A program made the translations under genes and the position numbers. The notes beneath the pieces were generated by a model that saw nothing but the letters and a program-made list of their open reading frames with translations, was not told where the DNA came from and made no database searches. From the NCBI GenBank assembly GCA_030598355.1, contig JAUVQD010000072.1, forward strand, positions 1 to 6,997: 6,997 nt of DNA, in the 5' to 3' direction. This document shows, piece after piece, positions 1 through 6,173 of the stretch (position 1 is the first letter of the stretch; every line of letters begins with the position of its first letter). The stretch comes from Actinomycetes bacterium (GTDB lineage Bacteria > Actinomycetota > Aquicultoria > CAJVYJ01 > JAUVQD01).

Positions 1-177
1 AAAAGACCGTACCGCGATTCATTGACGAAGACACAAGCGATAGCGGAGCTTATTAAGTGCAGCGGAACCCAGTTTGATCCGAAGATCGTTGCAGTATTCT
101 TAAAACTATTACGGACTCGACGGCTTAACGTGAACAAGCATTTCTTTAAAATACAAACTGAAAGAAAAGCAGCCTAG
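1..177 (+). CDS. HD-GYP domain protein, C-terminal end (partial)
   Basis: Reading from base 1 in the first frame gives 58 codons before a TAG at 175-177; the start lies outside the window. The peptide begins RPYRDSLTKTQAIAEL and continues with GTQFDPKIV. This matches the end of the HD-GYP domain, where an (S/D)RPYR segment is followed by a helix and a G(T/S)QFDP segment. HD-GYP proteins hydrolyse cyclic-di-GMP in the cytoplasm and often carry sensor domains at the N-terminus, which are not visible here. The catalytic HD and GYP motifs would also lie upstream, so activity cannot be judged. A basic tail of about 20 residues (LRTRRLNVNKHFF and onward) follows the domain. The gene converges on the leu operon, and its stop codon lies inside the operon's terminator hairpin. 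Family assignment is confident; substrate and role are inferred from the family. Confidence 0.82.
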   Translation, partial: KRPYRDSLTKTQAIAELIKCSGTQFDPKIVAVFLKLLRTRRLNVNKHFFKIQTERKAA

Positions 178-186
178 GCTAGGCCG
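160..186 (-). terminator. Intrinsic terminator of the leu operon
   Basis: On the minus strand, directly after the TAA of the GDT1-family gene, the sequence reads CGGCCTA-GCC-TAGGCTG. This is a 7-bp stem (one G-U pair) with a 3-base loop, followed by CTTTTCTTTC. Position immediately after the last stop codon and a T-rich tail fit Rho-independent termination. The stem is short and the T tract is interrupted by C, so efficiency is uncertain. The left arm overlaps the TAG of the converging HD-GYP gene. In the plus direction the hairpin is followed by only a mixed sequence, so it probably works one way. Confidence 0.6.
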
Positions 187-462
187 TTATCTAAGGTTTT
201 GCCAGAGCATACTAGTGCCAATAACCACGAAAATTGTGCCGGCGACAAGCTGCACAATTCTAGCTGGAACGTAGTTGGAAATAGTCCCTCCCAGGTAAGC
301 ACCAATCAACGTAACCAGAACCAGTGCTATTGAAGCACCTAGCCATACCGTCCCGGGAGAATTGTTCTTTGCCGAGAGCGAAAAGACAGCTAGTTGCGTT
401 TTGTCCCCCAGCTCGGCCAGAAACAGAATGCCGAAAGTGCTCAAGACCAGTTTCCAATCCAT
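187..462 (-). CDS. Half-size GDT1/TMEM165 (UPF0016) family cation transporter
   Basis: The gene encodes a 91-residue membrane protein with three predicted hydrophobic segments, at about residues 4-18, 38-58 and 66-87. The first ends in the family signature AELGDKTQLA, with the E-x-G-D-(K/R)-(T/S) core at residues 17-22. Characterised GDT1 family members move Mn2+ or Ca2+ across membranes in exchange for protons, and bacterial relatives such as MneA and Mnx export Mn2+. Full-length members contain two such repeats; this protein has one, so it would need to dimerise or pair with a second half-size subunit, and none is encoded beside it here. The ATG lies two bases after the leuB stop, and GAGGT inside the leuB end serves as ribosome binding site, so it is co-transcribed and probably translationally coupled. 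A link to metal supply or toxicity for the metal-dependent LeuA and LeuB is possible but only an inference. Confidence 0.85.
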   Translation of the reverse strand: MDWKLVLSTFGILFLAELGDKTQLAVFSLSAKNNSPGTVWLGASIALVLVTLIGAYLGGTISNYVPARIVQLVAGTIFVVIGTSMLWQNLR

Positions 463-464
463 GC

Positions 465-1535
465 TTATACCTCGACCTCGGAGCAGATAAGATCGCCCAT
501 CTGAGTCGTGCCGACCTGCTTTTTACCTTCACTCATTATATCTGCCGTCCGCCAGCCGGCTTCAAGAACCGCGTCAACCGCACCCTCAATGGCCTGAGCT
601 GGAGCGTCCAAATTAAAGGAATACCTGAACATCAGAGCAACCGATAAAATTGTGGCAATCGGATTGGCGATATCGCGATTTGCGATATCGGGAGCGCTAC
701 CATGAATTGGCTCATAGAGCGCTGGATAAGTATCCCCCATTGAAGCCGACGACAGCATGCCGAGTGAACCGGTCAACATAGAAGCCTCGTCGCTCAAGAT
801 GTCGCCGAACATATTTGAAGTCGCTACTACGTCAAATTGCTTTGGATTCCGAATCAGCTGCATCGCGCAGTTATCAACGAGTTGATGTATTAGCTCAATA
901 TCCTGGAAGTCCCCGCCCATCTCAATAGCAATCTCGCGCCATAGACGAGATGACTCCAAAACGTTGGCTTTATCTATTGAATGAACGCGCCGGCGTCTCT
1001 TGCGCGCCAGATCAAATGCGACGGCAAGCAATCGTTTTATTTCAAAATCATGATATTCAAGAGTATCAAACGCTTTTGTGCCCTCGCGTGCACTGGCACC
1101 AAAATATAGACCTCCTGTTAGCTCTCGGACAACAAGTAAGTCAACCCCCTCTATGACCTCTGGTTTTAAGGTAGATGAAGCGATCAGGGATTTGAAAACT
1201 TTAACCGGACGCAGGTTAGCGAATAGCTCTAAGCCTTTTCGTAAACCCAATAAACCCTGCTCGGGACGGGGCTTATTAGGATCAGTCGTATCCCATTTTG
1301 GACCACCTATAGCGCCTAAAAGAATTGCGTCACCAGCGCGGCATTTCGCAAGAGCCTCATCGGGAAGCGGGTTTCCAAAAGCATCAATAGCGCACCCGCC
1401 CATCATGGCCTCCTCGATTTCAAAATCCAGATCAAAGTTAGAGGCGACAACCTTCAATGCCTTTATCGCTTCTCGTATTACTTCCGGGCCAATGCCGTCT
1501 CCCGGCAATACGGTAAGGTTGAATTTATTTGTCAT
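465..1535 (-). CDS. leuB: 3-isopropylmalate dehydrogenase LeuB
   Basis: This 356-residue cytoplasmic enzyme oxidises and decarboxylates (2R,3S)-3-isopropylmalate with NAD+ to 2-oxoisocaproate, the third dedicated step to leucine. The N-terminus has the typical LPGDGIGPEV. The substrate segment RELTGGLYFG (137-146) contains Arg137 and the catalytic Tyr144; HSIDKANVLESSRLWR supplies catalytic Lys189. The metal (Mg2+/Mn2+) aspartates are Asp221, Asp245 and Asp249. The cofactor segment EPIHGSAPDIANRDIANP follows at 275-292. All catalytic positions sit four residues later than in the Thermus enzyme, and the length is normal for the family. The aspartate-rich pattern and the leu neighbours separate it from isocitrate and tartrate dehydrogenases. 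The ATG overlaps the leuD TGA as ATGA, with GGAG and GGAA purine stretches about 10-20 bases upstream, which suggests translational coupling. The gene is intact. Confidence 0.97.
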   Translation of the reverse strand: MTNKFNLTVLPGDGIGPEVIREAIKALKVVASNFDLDFEIEEAMMGGCAIDAFGNPLPDEALAKCRAGDAILLGAIGGPKWDTTDPNKPRPEQGLLGLRKGLELFANLRPVKVFKSLIASSTLKPEVIEGVDLLVVRELTGGLYFGASAREGTKAFDTLEYHDFEIKRLLAVAFDLARKRRRRVHSIDKANVLESSRLWREIAIEMGGDFQDIELIHQLVDNCAMQLIRNPKQFDVVATSNMFGDILSDEASMLTGSLGMLSSASMGDTYPALYEPIHGSAPDIANRDIANPIATILSVALMFRYSFNLDAPAQAIEGAVDAVLEAGWRTADIMSEGKKQVGTTQMGDLICSEVEV

Positions 1536-2047
1536 TTGCGATTCTTTCCGTTCTCCGACTTAACACGTTCCCTTGTGTACGCTATTAAGCCACCCGCCTC
1601 AATAATTTCGGTTAAGAAATCCGGAAAAGACGCAACTTCAAAAGATTCGCCGGTTGTCAGGTCGTCGATCACGCCTGTCTCGCTGTCTATCCCGACATCA
1701 TCCCCGGCGGCAATCGCATCGACAGCTTCAGTTGACTCAAAAATAGGCAACCCCATATTAACGGCGTTTCGAAAGAAAATTCGCGCAAAGGATTTGGCAA
1801 CAACGGCTCCCACACCGGCGCCTTTAAGAGCGATCGGAGCATGTTCCCGCGAGGAACCGCAACCAAAGTTTTCCTCAGCGACGATTATGCCACCGTCTTT
1901 AACTTTATCGTAAAATTTTGGATCAAGCGGTTCCATGCAATGCTTGGCCAGCTCTTTCGCATCAAACGTCGTTAAATACTGAGCCGGAATAATAATATCT
2001 GTGTCGATATCCCTACCAACTTTGAATGCTTTACCTTGAATTTTCAT
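1532..2047 (-). CDS. leuD: 3-isopropylmalate dehydratase small subunit LeuD (short type)
   Basis: LeuD (171 residues) is the swivelling small subunit that joins LeuC to form isopropylmalate isomerase, which converts 2-isopropylmalate to 3-isopropylmalate. Visible motifs are GRDIDTDIIIPAQYL (11-25), then GCGSSREHAP (62-71), the classic aconitase-swivel signature, and AKSFARIFFRNAVNMGLP (84-101). At 171 residues it belongs to the short form shared with archaeal isomerases and homoaconitase small subunits, not the roughly 200-residue proteobacterial form. The specificity loop after the IIP segment reads YLTT (24-27). Published work on archaeal relatives links this loop to the choice between isopropylmalate and homocitrate-type substrates; the leu context favours isopropylmalate. 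The C-terminus is charged (RERVKSENGKNRK) and overlaps leuB. The ATG follows leuC by 27 bases, with an AGGTGAGG stretch upstream as likely ribosome binding site. Intact. Confidence 0.95.
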   Translation of the reverse strand: MKIQGKAFKVGRDIDTDIIIPAQYLTTFDAKELAKHCMEPLDPKFYDKVKDGGIIVAEENFGCGSSREHAPIALKGAGVGAVVAKSFARIFFRNAVNMGLPIFESTEAVDAIAAGDDVGIDSETGVIDDLTTGESFEVASFPDFLTEIIEAGGLIAYTRERVKSENGKNRK

Positions 2048-2074
2048 AATTCTCTTGCCTCACCTATTGACCCT

Positions 2075-3325
2075 TTAGGGCTTCGCTATTTTTCCCGCTA
2101 CCGCGGTGGCCGCAGCCACGGCCGGACCTGCCAAATATACCTCGCTGTCTTTGTGCCCCATACGACCAACAAAATTCCGATTTGTCGTCGCCAGAGCCCG
2201 TTCGCCAGCGGCCAAAACACCCATGTGCCCCCCGAGACACGGCCCGCACGTGGGGGTAGAGACCACGCCGCCCGCGTCTATAAATATATTGAAGAGACCT
2301 TCATTCATGGCTTGCTTATATATTGCTTGAGTTGCCGGAATGATAATCAAACGAATACCCGAAGCAACTTTTTTATCAGCCAAAATCTTAGCGGCGATTC
2401 TTAAATCCTCAATCCTGCCGTTGGTGCAGGAACCAATAACTACCTGATCAACCTCGACATCCCCAACCGAATTAATCTCTTTAGCATTCGATGGTAAGTG
2501 AGGAAAAGCTACTTGTAGGTCGATGTCTTCAGCACTATATTTTAAAACTCTTTCATATTCGGCGCCCCCGTCGCTGACAAAAGGCGTGTACGCACGAGTT
2601 GAGCGCTCGCTGACATATGAGCGAGTTGTTTCATCGGCGGCTATGATCCCGTTCTTGCCGCCCGCCTCAATTGCCATATTGCAGATAGAAAACCGGCTGT
2701 CCATCGAAAGCGAGTCAATCGTTGTGCCTTCGAATTCCATGGCCTGGTAGAGAGCTCCGTCTACTCCGATCTGTCCGATAATGAAAAGAATAATGTCTTT
2801 CCCTGTAACCCAGGGCTGCAGCTGACCATCGATAATTATCTTAATGCTCGAAGGTACCCTAAGCCAAGTTTCACCCGTCGCCATCGCCGCCGCTAGATCG
2901 GTCGAACCCATCCCGGTGGAAAAAGCGCCTAAACCACCATAGGTACAAGTGTGCGAATCAGCCCCAATTACCAGGTCGCCCGGTAAAACCAAGCCCAACT
3001 CCGGCAGCAGCGCGTGCTCAATACCCATCTGGCCAATCTCAAAATAGTTGGTCAACTTCTGGGCATGCGCGAACTCTCTCACCATTTTCGCTTGCTCGGC
3101 TGATTTAATATCCCGGTTCGGAGTGAAATGGTCGGGGACAATTACGACTTTGTCCCGATCAAATACTTCATCGACTCCGGTCTTGGCAAATTCCTGGATC
3201 GCGCCAGGCGCTGTTATGTCATTTGATAAGGCCAGATCAATCTTTACATTGACAAGCTCGCCAGGTTGCACTTTTTCACGTCCGGCGTGCGCGGCTATTA
3301 TTTTTTCTGTAATCGTCATCGACAT
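2075..3325 (-). CDS. leuC: 3-isopropylmalate dehydratase large subunit LeuC
   Basis: LeuC (416 residues) carries the [4Fe-4S] cluster of isopropylmalate isomerase and works with LeuD in the cytoplasm. The three cluster cysteines are visible: Cys300 in VIGSCTNGR, and Cys360 and Cys363 in [13 protein letters not shown]. The substrate region [20 protein letters not shown] (121-140) and the early VPDHFTPN (63-70) are also typical of the aconitase superfamily. The length matches the short archaeal/HacA-like subfamily rather than the roughly 465-residue proteobacterial LeuC, consistent with the short LeuD next door. The chosen ATG has GGAG eight bases upstream; a second ATG two codons later is the alternative. 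It lies 54 bases after leuA. A homoaconitase role is conceivable for this subfamily, but the complete leuACDB set argues for leucine synthesis. No lesions are seen. Confidence 0.96.
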   Translation of the reverse strand: MSMTITEKIIAAHAGREKVQPGELVNVKIDLALSNDITAPGAIQEFAKTGVDEVFDRDKVVIVPDHFTPNRDIKSAEQAKMVREFAHAQKLTNYFEIGQMGIEHALLPELGLVLPGDLVIGADSHTCTYGGLGAFSTGMGSTDLAAAMATGETWLRVPSSIKIIIDGQLQPWVTGKDIILFIIGQIGVDGALYQAMEFEGTTIDSLSMDSRFSICNMAIEAGGKNGIIAADETTRSYVSERSTRAYTPFVSDGGAEYERVLKYSAEDIDLQVAFPHLPSNAKEINSVGDVEVDQVVIGSCTNGRIEDLRIAAKILADKKVASGIRLIIIPATQAIYKQAMNEGLFNIFIDAGGVVSTPTCGPCLGGHMGVLAAGERALATTNRNFVGRMGHKDSEVYLAGPAVAAATAVAGKIAKP

Positions 3326-3350
3326 GTGTGATCTCCGATCTGACTATATA

Positions 3351-3372
3351 AGCGCCGGTGATAACGGTCGCT
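3351..3372 (-). other. Imperfect hairpin in the leuA-leuC gap
   Basis: The 54-base gap between leuA and leuC contains, in the mRNA sense, AGCG-A-CCG, a 7-base loop, then CGG-CGCT. This is a 7-bp stem with one bulged A. No T tract follows, so it is not an intrinsic terminator. It could stabilise or mark processing of the polycistronic message, or be chance; the leuC ribosome binding site lies outside it. Confidence 0.25.
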
Positions 3373-3379
3373 ATCCCTG

Positions 3380-4879
3380 TTAAAGGGTCTTGTTTATCGC
3401 ATTAAGGTAAGCCTTAGCGCTGGCTTCAATAATATCAGTAGAGACGCCGCGTCCTAAGACATTTTTACCATCAATCTCCAAATTAATTGTGACATCGCCT
3501 TGCGCGTCGAGATCGCCGGTGATGGCGCTAACACTATATGAGATCAATTTCGTCTCGGTGTCTGTGATTGCGCTAATTGCCCGGCACGCCGCATCAACCG
3601 GGCCATCGCCTTTTGATGTCTCAGACATTGTCTGACCGTCGCGACTCAACTTAACCGTCGCGCTCGGCGACATGCCGGTGGTACTCATTACACTCAAGGA
3701 TTCGAGCTTGTAGGTCTCCTCTATTGTCCGCACCTCTTCCGCCACGATAGCGTCAATATCCTCGTTTGTGATTTCCGCTTTCTTATCGGCCAGTGCCTTG
3801 AATTGCTCGAAAGCGCGCTCGAGCTCAGTGTCTTCCAATTCATATCCTAGTGAAGCAAGATGAGTCCTGAAAGCATGCCTCCCAGAGGTCTTTCCAAGCA
3901 CAAGCCGGCTTTCTTCCAAACCGATCATCTTCGGATCAATAATTTCATAGGTTGTCCGATGTTTGATAACACCGTCCTGATGAATGCCGGATGAATGAGC
4001 AAAAGCATTCCGGCCAACGATCGCCTTATTATATTGAACGGGATATCCGGTTAGATTGCTCACCAGGCGACTAGTTCTAGTAATTTCCTGGTGTCGAATA
4101 CCTGTCGTAACCCCTAATTCGCCTTTGCGCACTTCAAGGACCATGGCGACTTCTTCAAGAGAGGTGTTACCGGCACGCTCGCCCAACCCATTGATAGCGC
4201 ACTCAACTTGAGTAGCGCCGTTGGCAACAGCGGCGGCCGAATTAGCAACTGCCAACCCAAGATCATTATGGCAATGAACGCTGATGACGACATCATTAAG
4301 GGCCGGCAGAGCCTCCCTTAGATCTGCTATAAGTTGGCCGAATTCGCCCGGCAGAGCGTAGCCGACGGTATCTGGAATATTGACCGTGGTAGCCCCAGCC
4401 TCAATCGCGGCATCTAATATTTTAACCAGAAAATCAAAATCAGAGCGGGTCGCGTCCATCGGCGAGAACTCAATATCGTCACAGTAGCCCTTGGCACGCT
4501 TAACCGCTGCCACAGCCATCTCCACAACCTCGTCTTTACTCTTCCTTAACTGATGCTCGATCTGCACGTCAGAGGTCATAATAAATGTGTGGATTCGCGG
4601 TCGTTCGGCGGCCGTGACCGCCGCCCATGCTCGATCAATATCAGGATTAACCGCACGCGCCAGACTGGCTACCACTGGACCCTTTACTTTTTTAGCGATG
4701 GCGCTGACAGCCTCGAAATCACCAGGGGAGGTAATTGGGAAACCGGCTTCGATAATATCGACCCCGAGGCGCGCCAGCTGTTCTGCTATTTCCAGCTTTT
4801 CACGCACGTTAAGACTTATGCCCGGCGATTGTTCACCGTCCCTTAAAGTCGTATCAAATATGTATATTCGATTAGTCAT
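3380..4879 (-). CDS. leuA: 2-isopropylmalate synthase LeuA
   Basis: LeuA (499 residues) condenses acetyl-CoA with 2-oxoisovalerate to give 2-isopropylmalate, the committed step to leucine. The N-terminal TIM barrel (about 1-270) shows FDTTLRDGEQSPG (8-20), with Arg13 and metal ligand Asp14, the metal histidines His202 and His204 in VHCHNDLGLA, and NGLGERAGNTSLEEV (230-244). The linker contains HSSGIHQDG (296-304). Residues from about 360 to 499 form the LeuA dimer/regulatory domain that binds leucine in characterised enzymes, so feedback inhibition is likely. Citramalate synthase and homocitrate synthase are the main alternatives; the T-box and leuCDB neighbours make LeuA by far the best call. 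It is the first gene of the operon; its ATG lies 21 bases beyond the leader terminator's U tract, with only a weak GGTGGG purine stretch as ribosome binding site. Intact. Confidence 0.97.
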   Translation of the reverse strand: MTNRIYIFDTTLRDGEQSPGISLNVREKLEIAEQLARLGVDIIEAGFPITSPGDFEAVSAIAKKVKGPVVASLARAVNPDIDRAWAAVTAAERPRIHTFIMTSDVQIEHQLRKSKDEVVEMAVAAVKRAKGYCDDIEFSPMDATRSDFDFLVKILDAAIEAGATTVNIPDTVGYALPGEFGQLIADLREALPALNDVVISVHCHNDLGLAVANSAAAVANGATQVECAINGLGERAGNTSLEEVAMVLEVRKGELGVTTGIRHQEITRTSRLVSNLTGYPVQYNKAIVGRNAFAHSSGIHQDGVIKHRTTYEIIDPKMIGLEESRLVLGKTSGRHAFRTHLASLGYELEDTELERAFEQFKALADKKAEITNEDIDAIVAEEVRTIEETYKLESLSVMSTTGMSPSATVKLSRDGQTMSETSKGDGPVDAACRAISAITDTETKLISYSVSAITGDLDAQGDVTINLEIDGKNVLGRGVSTDIIEASAKAYLNAINKTL

Positions 4880-4900
4880 ATATCAATCTTACCCACCCAT

Positions 4901-4934
4901 AAAAAATAACCCTTCGTCTTCAAGGGACGAAAGG
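4901..4934 (-). terminator. Leader terminator of the leu T-box
   Basis: In the RNA sense CCTTTCGTC and GACGAAGGG form a 9-bp stem (one G-U pair) around a CCTTGAA loop, followed by TTATTTTTT. The left arm contains the CGTCCC bases needed by the antiterminator, so this is the default 'off' fold when leucine tRNA is charged. It ends 21 bases before the leuA ATG. Its presence shows that control acts on transcription rather than by hiding the ribosome binding site. Confidence 0.88.
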
Positions 4935-5044
4935 CCAACTCGCGGTACCACCCTATTTGACGGCCTTAGGGCCGCCCGCTCTTGCAGCACTCTAACGGTC
5001 GCTACCCGGGAAAACTTAATTGGTATCTAACCTTTCGGCTTTCC

Positions 5045-5096
5045 GGCTCAGGAGTGAGATTCAGCATCTACTCGCCTACTAGTCCCCTTCACAGCC
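5045..5096 (-). promoter_or_regulatory. T-box Stem I with CUC (Leu) specifier
   Basis: Stem I can be drawn by eye. The outer pair is GGCU (5093-5096) with AGCC (5045-5048). Next comes an asymmetric loop with GUGA opposite UGA, resembling the kink-turn (GA motif) of T-boxes, then GGGG (5084-5087) with CUCC (5051-5054). The internal loop has AGUA (5077-5080) facing GAA (5060-5062), the usual S-turn partners, followed by the specifier CUC (5056-5058) and an A. CUC is a leucine codon, in agreement with the operon. Above the specifier loop only a very short stem of about three pairs and an 8-base loop remain, so the distal tRNA-elbow-binding part is missing. Confidence 0.72.
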
Positions 5097-5121
5097 ATTT
5101 ACTTATGATATTTAGGCTTAA

Positions 5122-5150
5122 ATATTAGTGAAGCGTTTGAAGCCTGTCAA
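5122..5150 (-). promoter_or_regulatory. Sigma-A type promoter of the leu operon
   Basis: The minus strand has a perfect -35 box TTGACA (5145-5150), a 17-base spacer and a near-consensus -10 box TAATAT (5122-5127). The expected start is near 5113-5116, giving a leader of about 235 bases that contains the entire T-box. Spacing and position strongly support this as the operon promoter. A near-consensus promoter is typical where control is left to downstream attenuation. Confidence 0.85.
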
Positions 5151-5290
5151 GGCAAAAACACAGGTTTATCTGAGACAATGTACAGTTTCAAGCAGCTTAT
5201 TTTTGGAAAAATAGAAGTGCAGATAAAACCATTCGAGGAGCAGGAAATGCTGAAGTGCGGCTTGAGCTCGTTTTGCAAAAGGACAAGTAT

Positions 5291-5392
5291 ATGAGAATAG
5301 CTGCGCTGCTCCCCCTGATCAGCTTCTTTATTTTTATAGCGCTAGGAGTAATCGTATACAGCAAGAATCCTAAAGACGCTTTTGAGTTGTAA
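5291..5392 (+). pseudogene. Short membrane-segment frame, possible gene relic
   Basis: An ATG at 5291 is preceded at suitable distance (7 bases) by AAAAGGA, the best ribosome binding site in this region. The frame encodes 33 residues, beginning MRIAALLPLISFF, with one strong hydrophobic helix (about residues 3-23), then YSKNPKDAFEL and a TAA at 5390-5392. It overlaps the start of the PstS-like gene in a different frame. The helix followed by a KNP segment resembles the first helix of N-terminal 7TM regions of some membrane histidine kinases and related sensors, recalled from family patterns and not searched. It may be the stump of such a gene, the signal/anchor segment of the downstream protein separated by a frameshift, or a genuine tiny membrane protein. 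A second small frame (5178-5294) ends on it with an ATGA overlap. Function not recognised. Confidence 0.35.
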
Positions 5393-6161
5393 TAATAATC
5401 AGCGAAATACCATCTCCTACTCAGGCTCCTCGACGATCGGTGAAACCATAATTCCGCTGGCATTTGAGGCTTTCTCGAAAAAGACCGGTGTGGAAGTCGG
5501 ATCAATAGAAACAGCGGGCTCCGGTAAAGGAATAGAAGCTGTTATTTCCGGCCAAGCCAAACTAGGAGGATCCTCCAGACCATTATTCGCGGAAGAGAAA
5601 CGTCAAGGCCTGCGCGAAAAGCGCATTGGCTTTGACGGCATTAATGTCTTTGTCCGTCGCAGTAATCCGATACGCAATCTTTCAAAGAATCAATTGAAAA
5701 ATATCTTCACTGGCCGGATCAGGAACTGGAAAGAAGTCGGTGGCCGAAATGCTCCCGTTGTGGTCATAACCGAGATTCTCGGTGAGCAACGAGCGACGAT
5801 GTTAGAGTTTCAAAAACTAATCATGGATGGTGAGCCATATCTTTCCGACAGGCAGGAAGTTGATCGACCCGCCGAACAAATCTCGGCATTGCAGAATAAC
5901 AACAATGCGATTATTTCAGTTAGCAAAGCTTTTTCCGCTCCTGAGATCAGAGCGATCTCGGTAAATCATATGAAGCCCAGCCATCAAAATATCCGCTCCG
6001 GCCGGTATCCGCTTAGGCAACCCATCTATCTTTTTACAAAAGGAGCACCAAAAGGAGTTGAAAAGAAATTTCTTGATTTCATACTATCGAAGCGAGGCCA
6101 AGAAATAGTTTGCGAACACTTTTGTCCCACTGAAGACAAGACGCCAGCGCACGATCATTGA
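5382..6161 (+). CDS. PstS-like substrate-binding protein, N-terminus abnormal
   Basis: From a TTG at 5382 this frame encodes 259 residues of the phosphate-type periplasmic binding fold (PBP-like). Evidence is YSGSSTIGE (13-21), the first anion-binding loop; AGSGKGIEAV (45-54); LGGSSRPL (61-68); FTGRIRNWKEVGG (99-111), typical of PstS; and the ending FLDFILSKRGQEIV. In PstS the second loop normally reads GSGTR; here the equivalent reads ILGEQRAT (132-139), so phosphate binding is doubtful. Such proteins act outside the membrane, yet no signal peptide exists in this frame, which is open only from 5352. The first residues LLSCNNN look like a lipoprotein cleavage site plus linker, suggesting the signal peptide has been lost or shifted to the frame at 5291. 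There is no convincing ribosome binding site before the TTG. No pst transporter genes are adjacent. It may be a damaged gene or contain an assembly error. Confidence 0.72.
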   Translation: MSCNNNQRNTISYSGSSTIGETIIPLAFEAFSKKTGVEVGSIETAGSGKGIEAVISGQAKLGGSSRPLFAEEKRQGLREKRIGFDGINVFVRRSNPIRNLSKNQLKNIFTGRIRNWKEVGGRNAPVVVITEILGEQRATMLEFQKLIMDGEPYLSDRQEVDRPAEQISALQNNNNAIISVSKAFSAPEIRAISVNHMKPSHQNIRSGRYPLRQPIYLFTKGAPKGVEKKFLDFILSKRGQEIVCEHFCPTEDKTPAHDH

Positions 6162-6173
6162 TCACCTGGATCT

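Larger units (their letters stand above)
4901..5115 (-). ncRNA. T-box leader of the leu operon (leucine tRNA-sensing)
   Basis: The minus strand upstream of leuA carries the T-box signature AGGGTGGTACCGCG (4941-4954). Its downstream partner CGTCCCT lies at 4923-4929. In the antiterminator AGGG pairs with CCCT and GCG with CGT, leaving the TGGTACC bulge that binds the free 3' end of uncharged tRNA. The same CGTC segment is used by the terminator at 4901-4934, so the two folds are mutually exclusive. A GC-rich hairpin (7 bp, loop CTAA, about 4961-4978) just before the T-box fits Stem III. Stem I is at 5045-5096. Uncharged leucine tRNA should stabilise the antiterminator and let RNA polymerase reach leuA. 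The 5' end is estimated from the promoter at 5122-5150. The family call is very firm; the internal structure was folded by eye. Confidence 0.93.

Noticed and set aside
1078..1563. Plus-strand open frame of 161 codons opposite leuB
   Set aside because: It lies wholly against leuB and the leuD end, its product is low-complexity Ser/Pro/Arg-rich and resembles no family. It is the antisense shadow of a certain gene.
4587..5030. Plus-strand open frame of 147 codons opposite leuA and the leader
   Set aside because: It crosses from antisense leuA into the T-box leader, has no recognisable domain and would contradict two well-supported features.
5144..5180. Possible plus-strand promoter for the PstS-like gene beside the leu promoter
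   Set aside because: No -35/-10 pair with acceptable match and spacing could be found on this strand between 5100 and 5290; candidates were too weak to report.
5197..5505. Minus-strand open frame of 102 codons covering the start of the PstS-like gene
   Set aside because: The product is serine- and arginine-rich without any known motif and is antisense to the SGSST-coding region, which is clearly coding on the plus strand.
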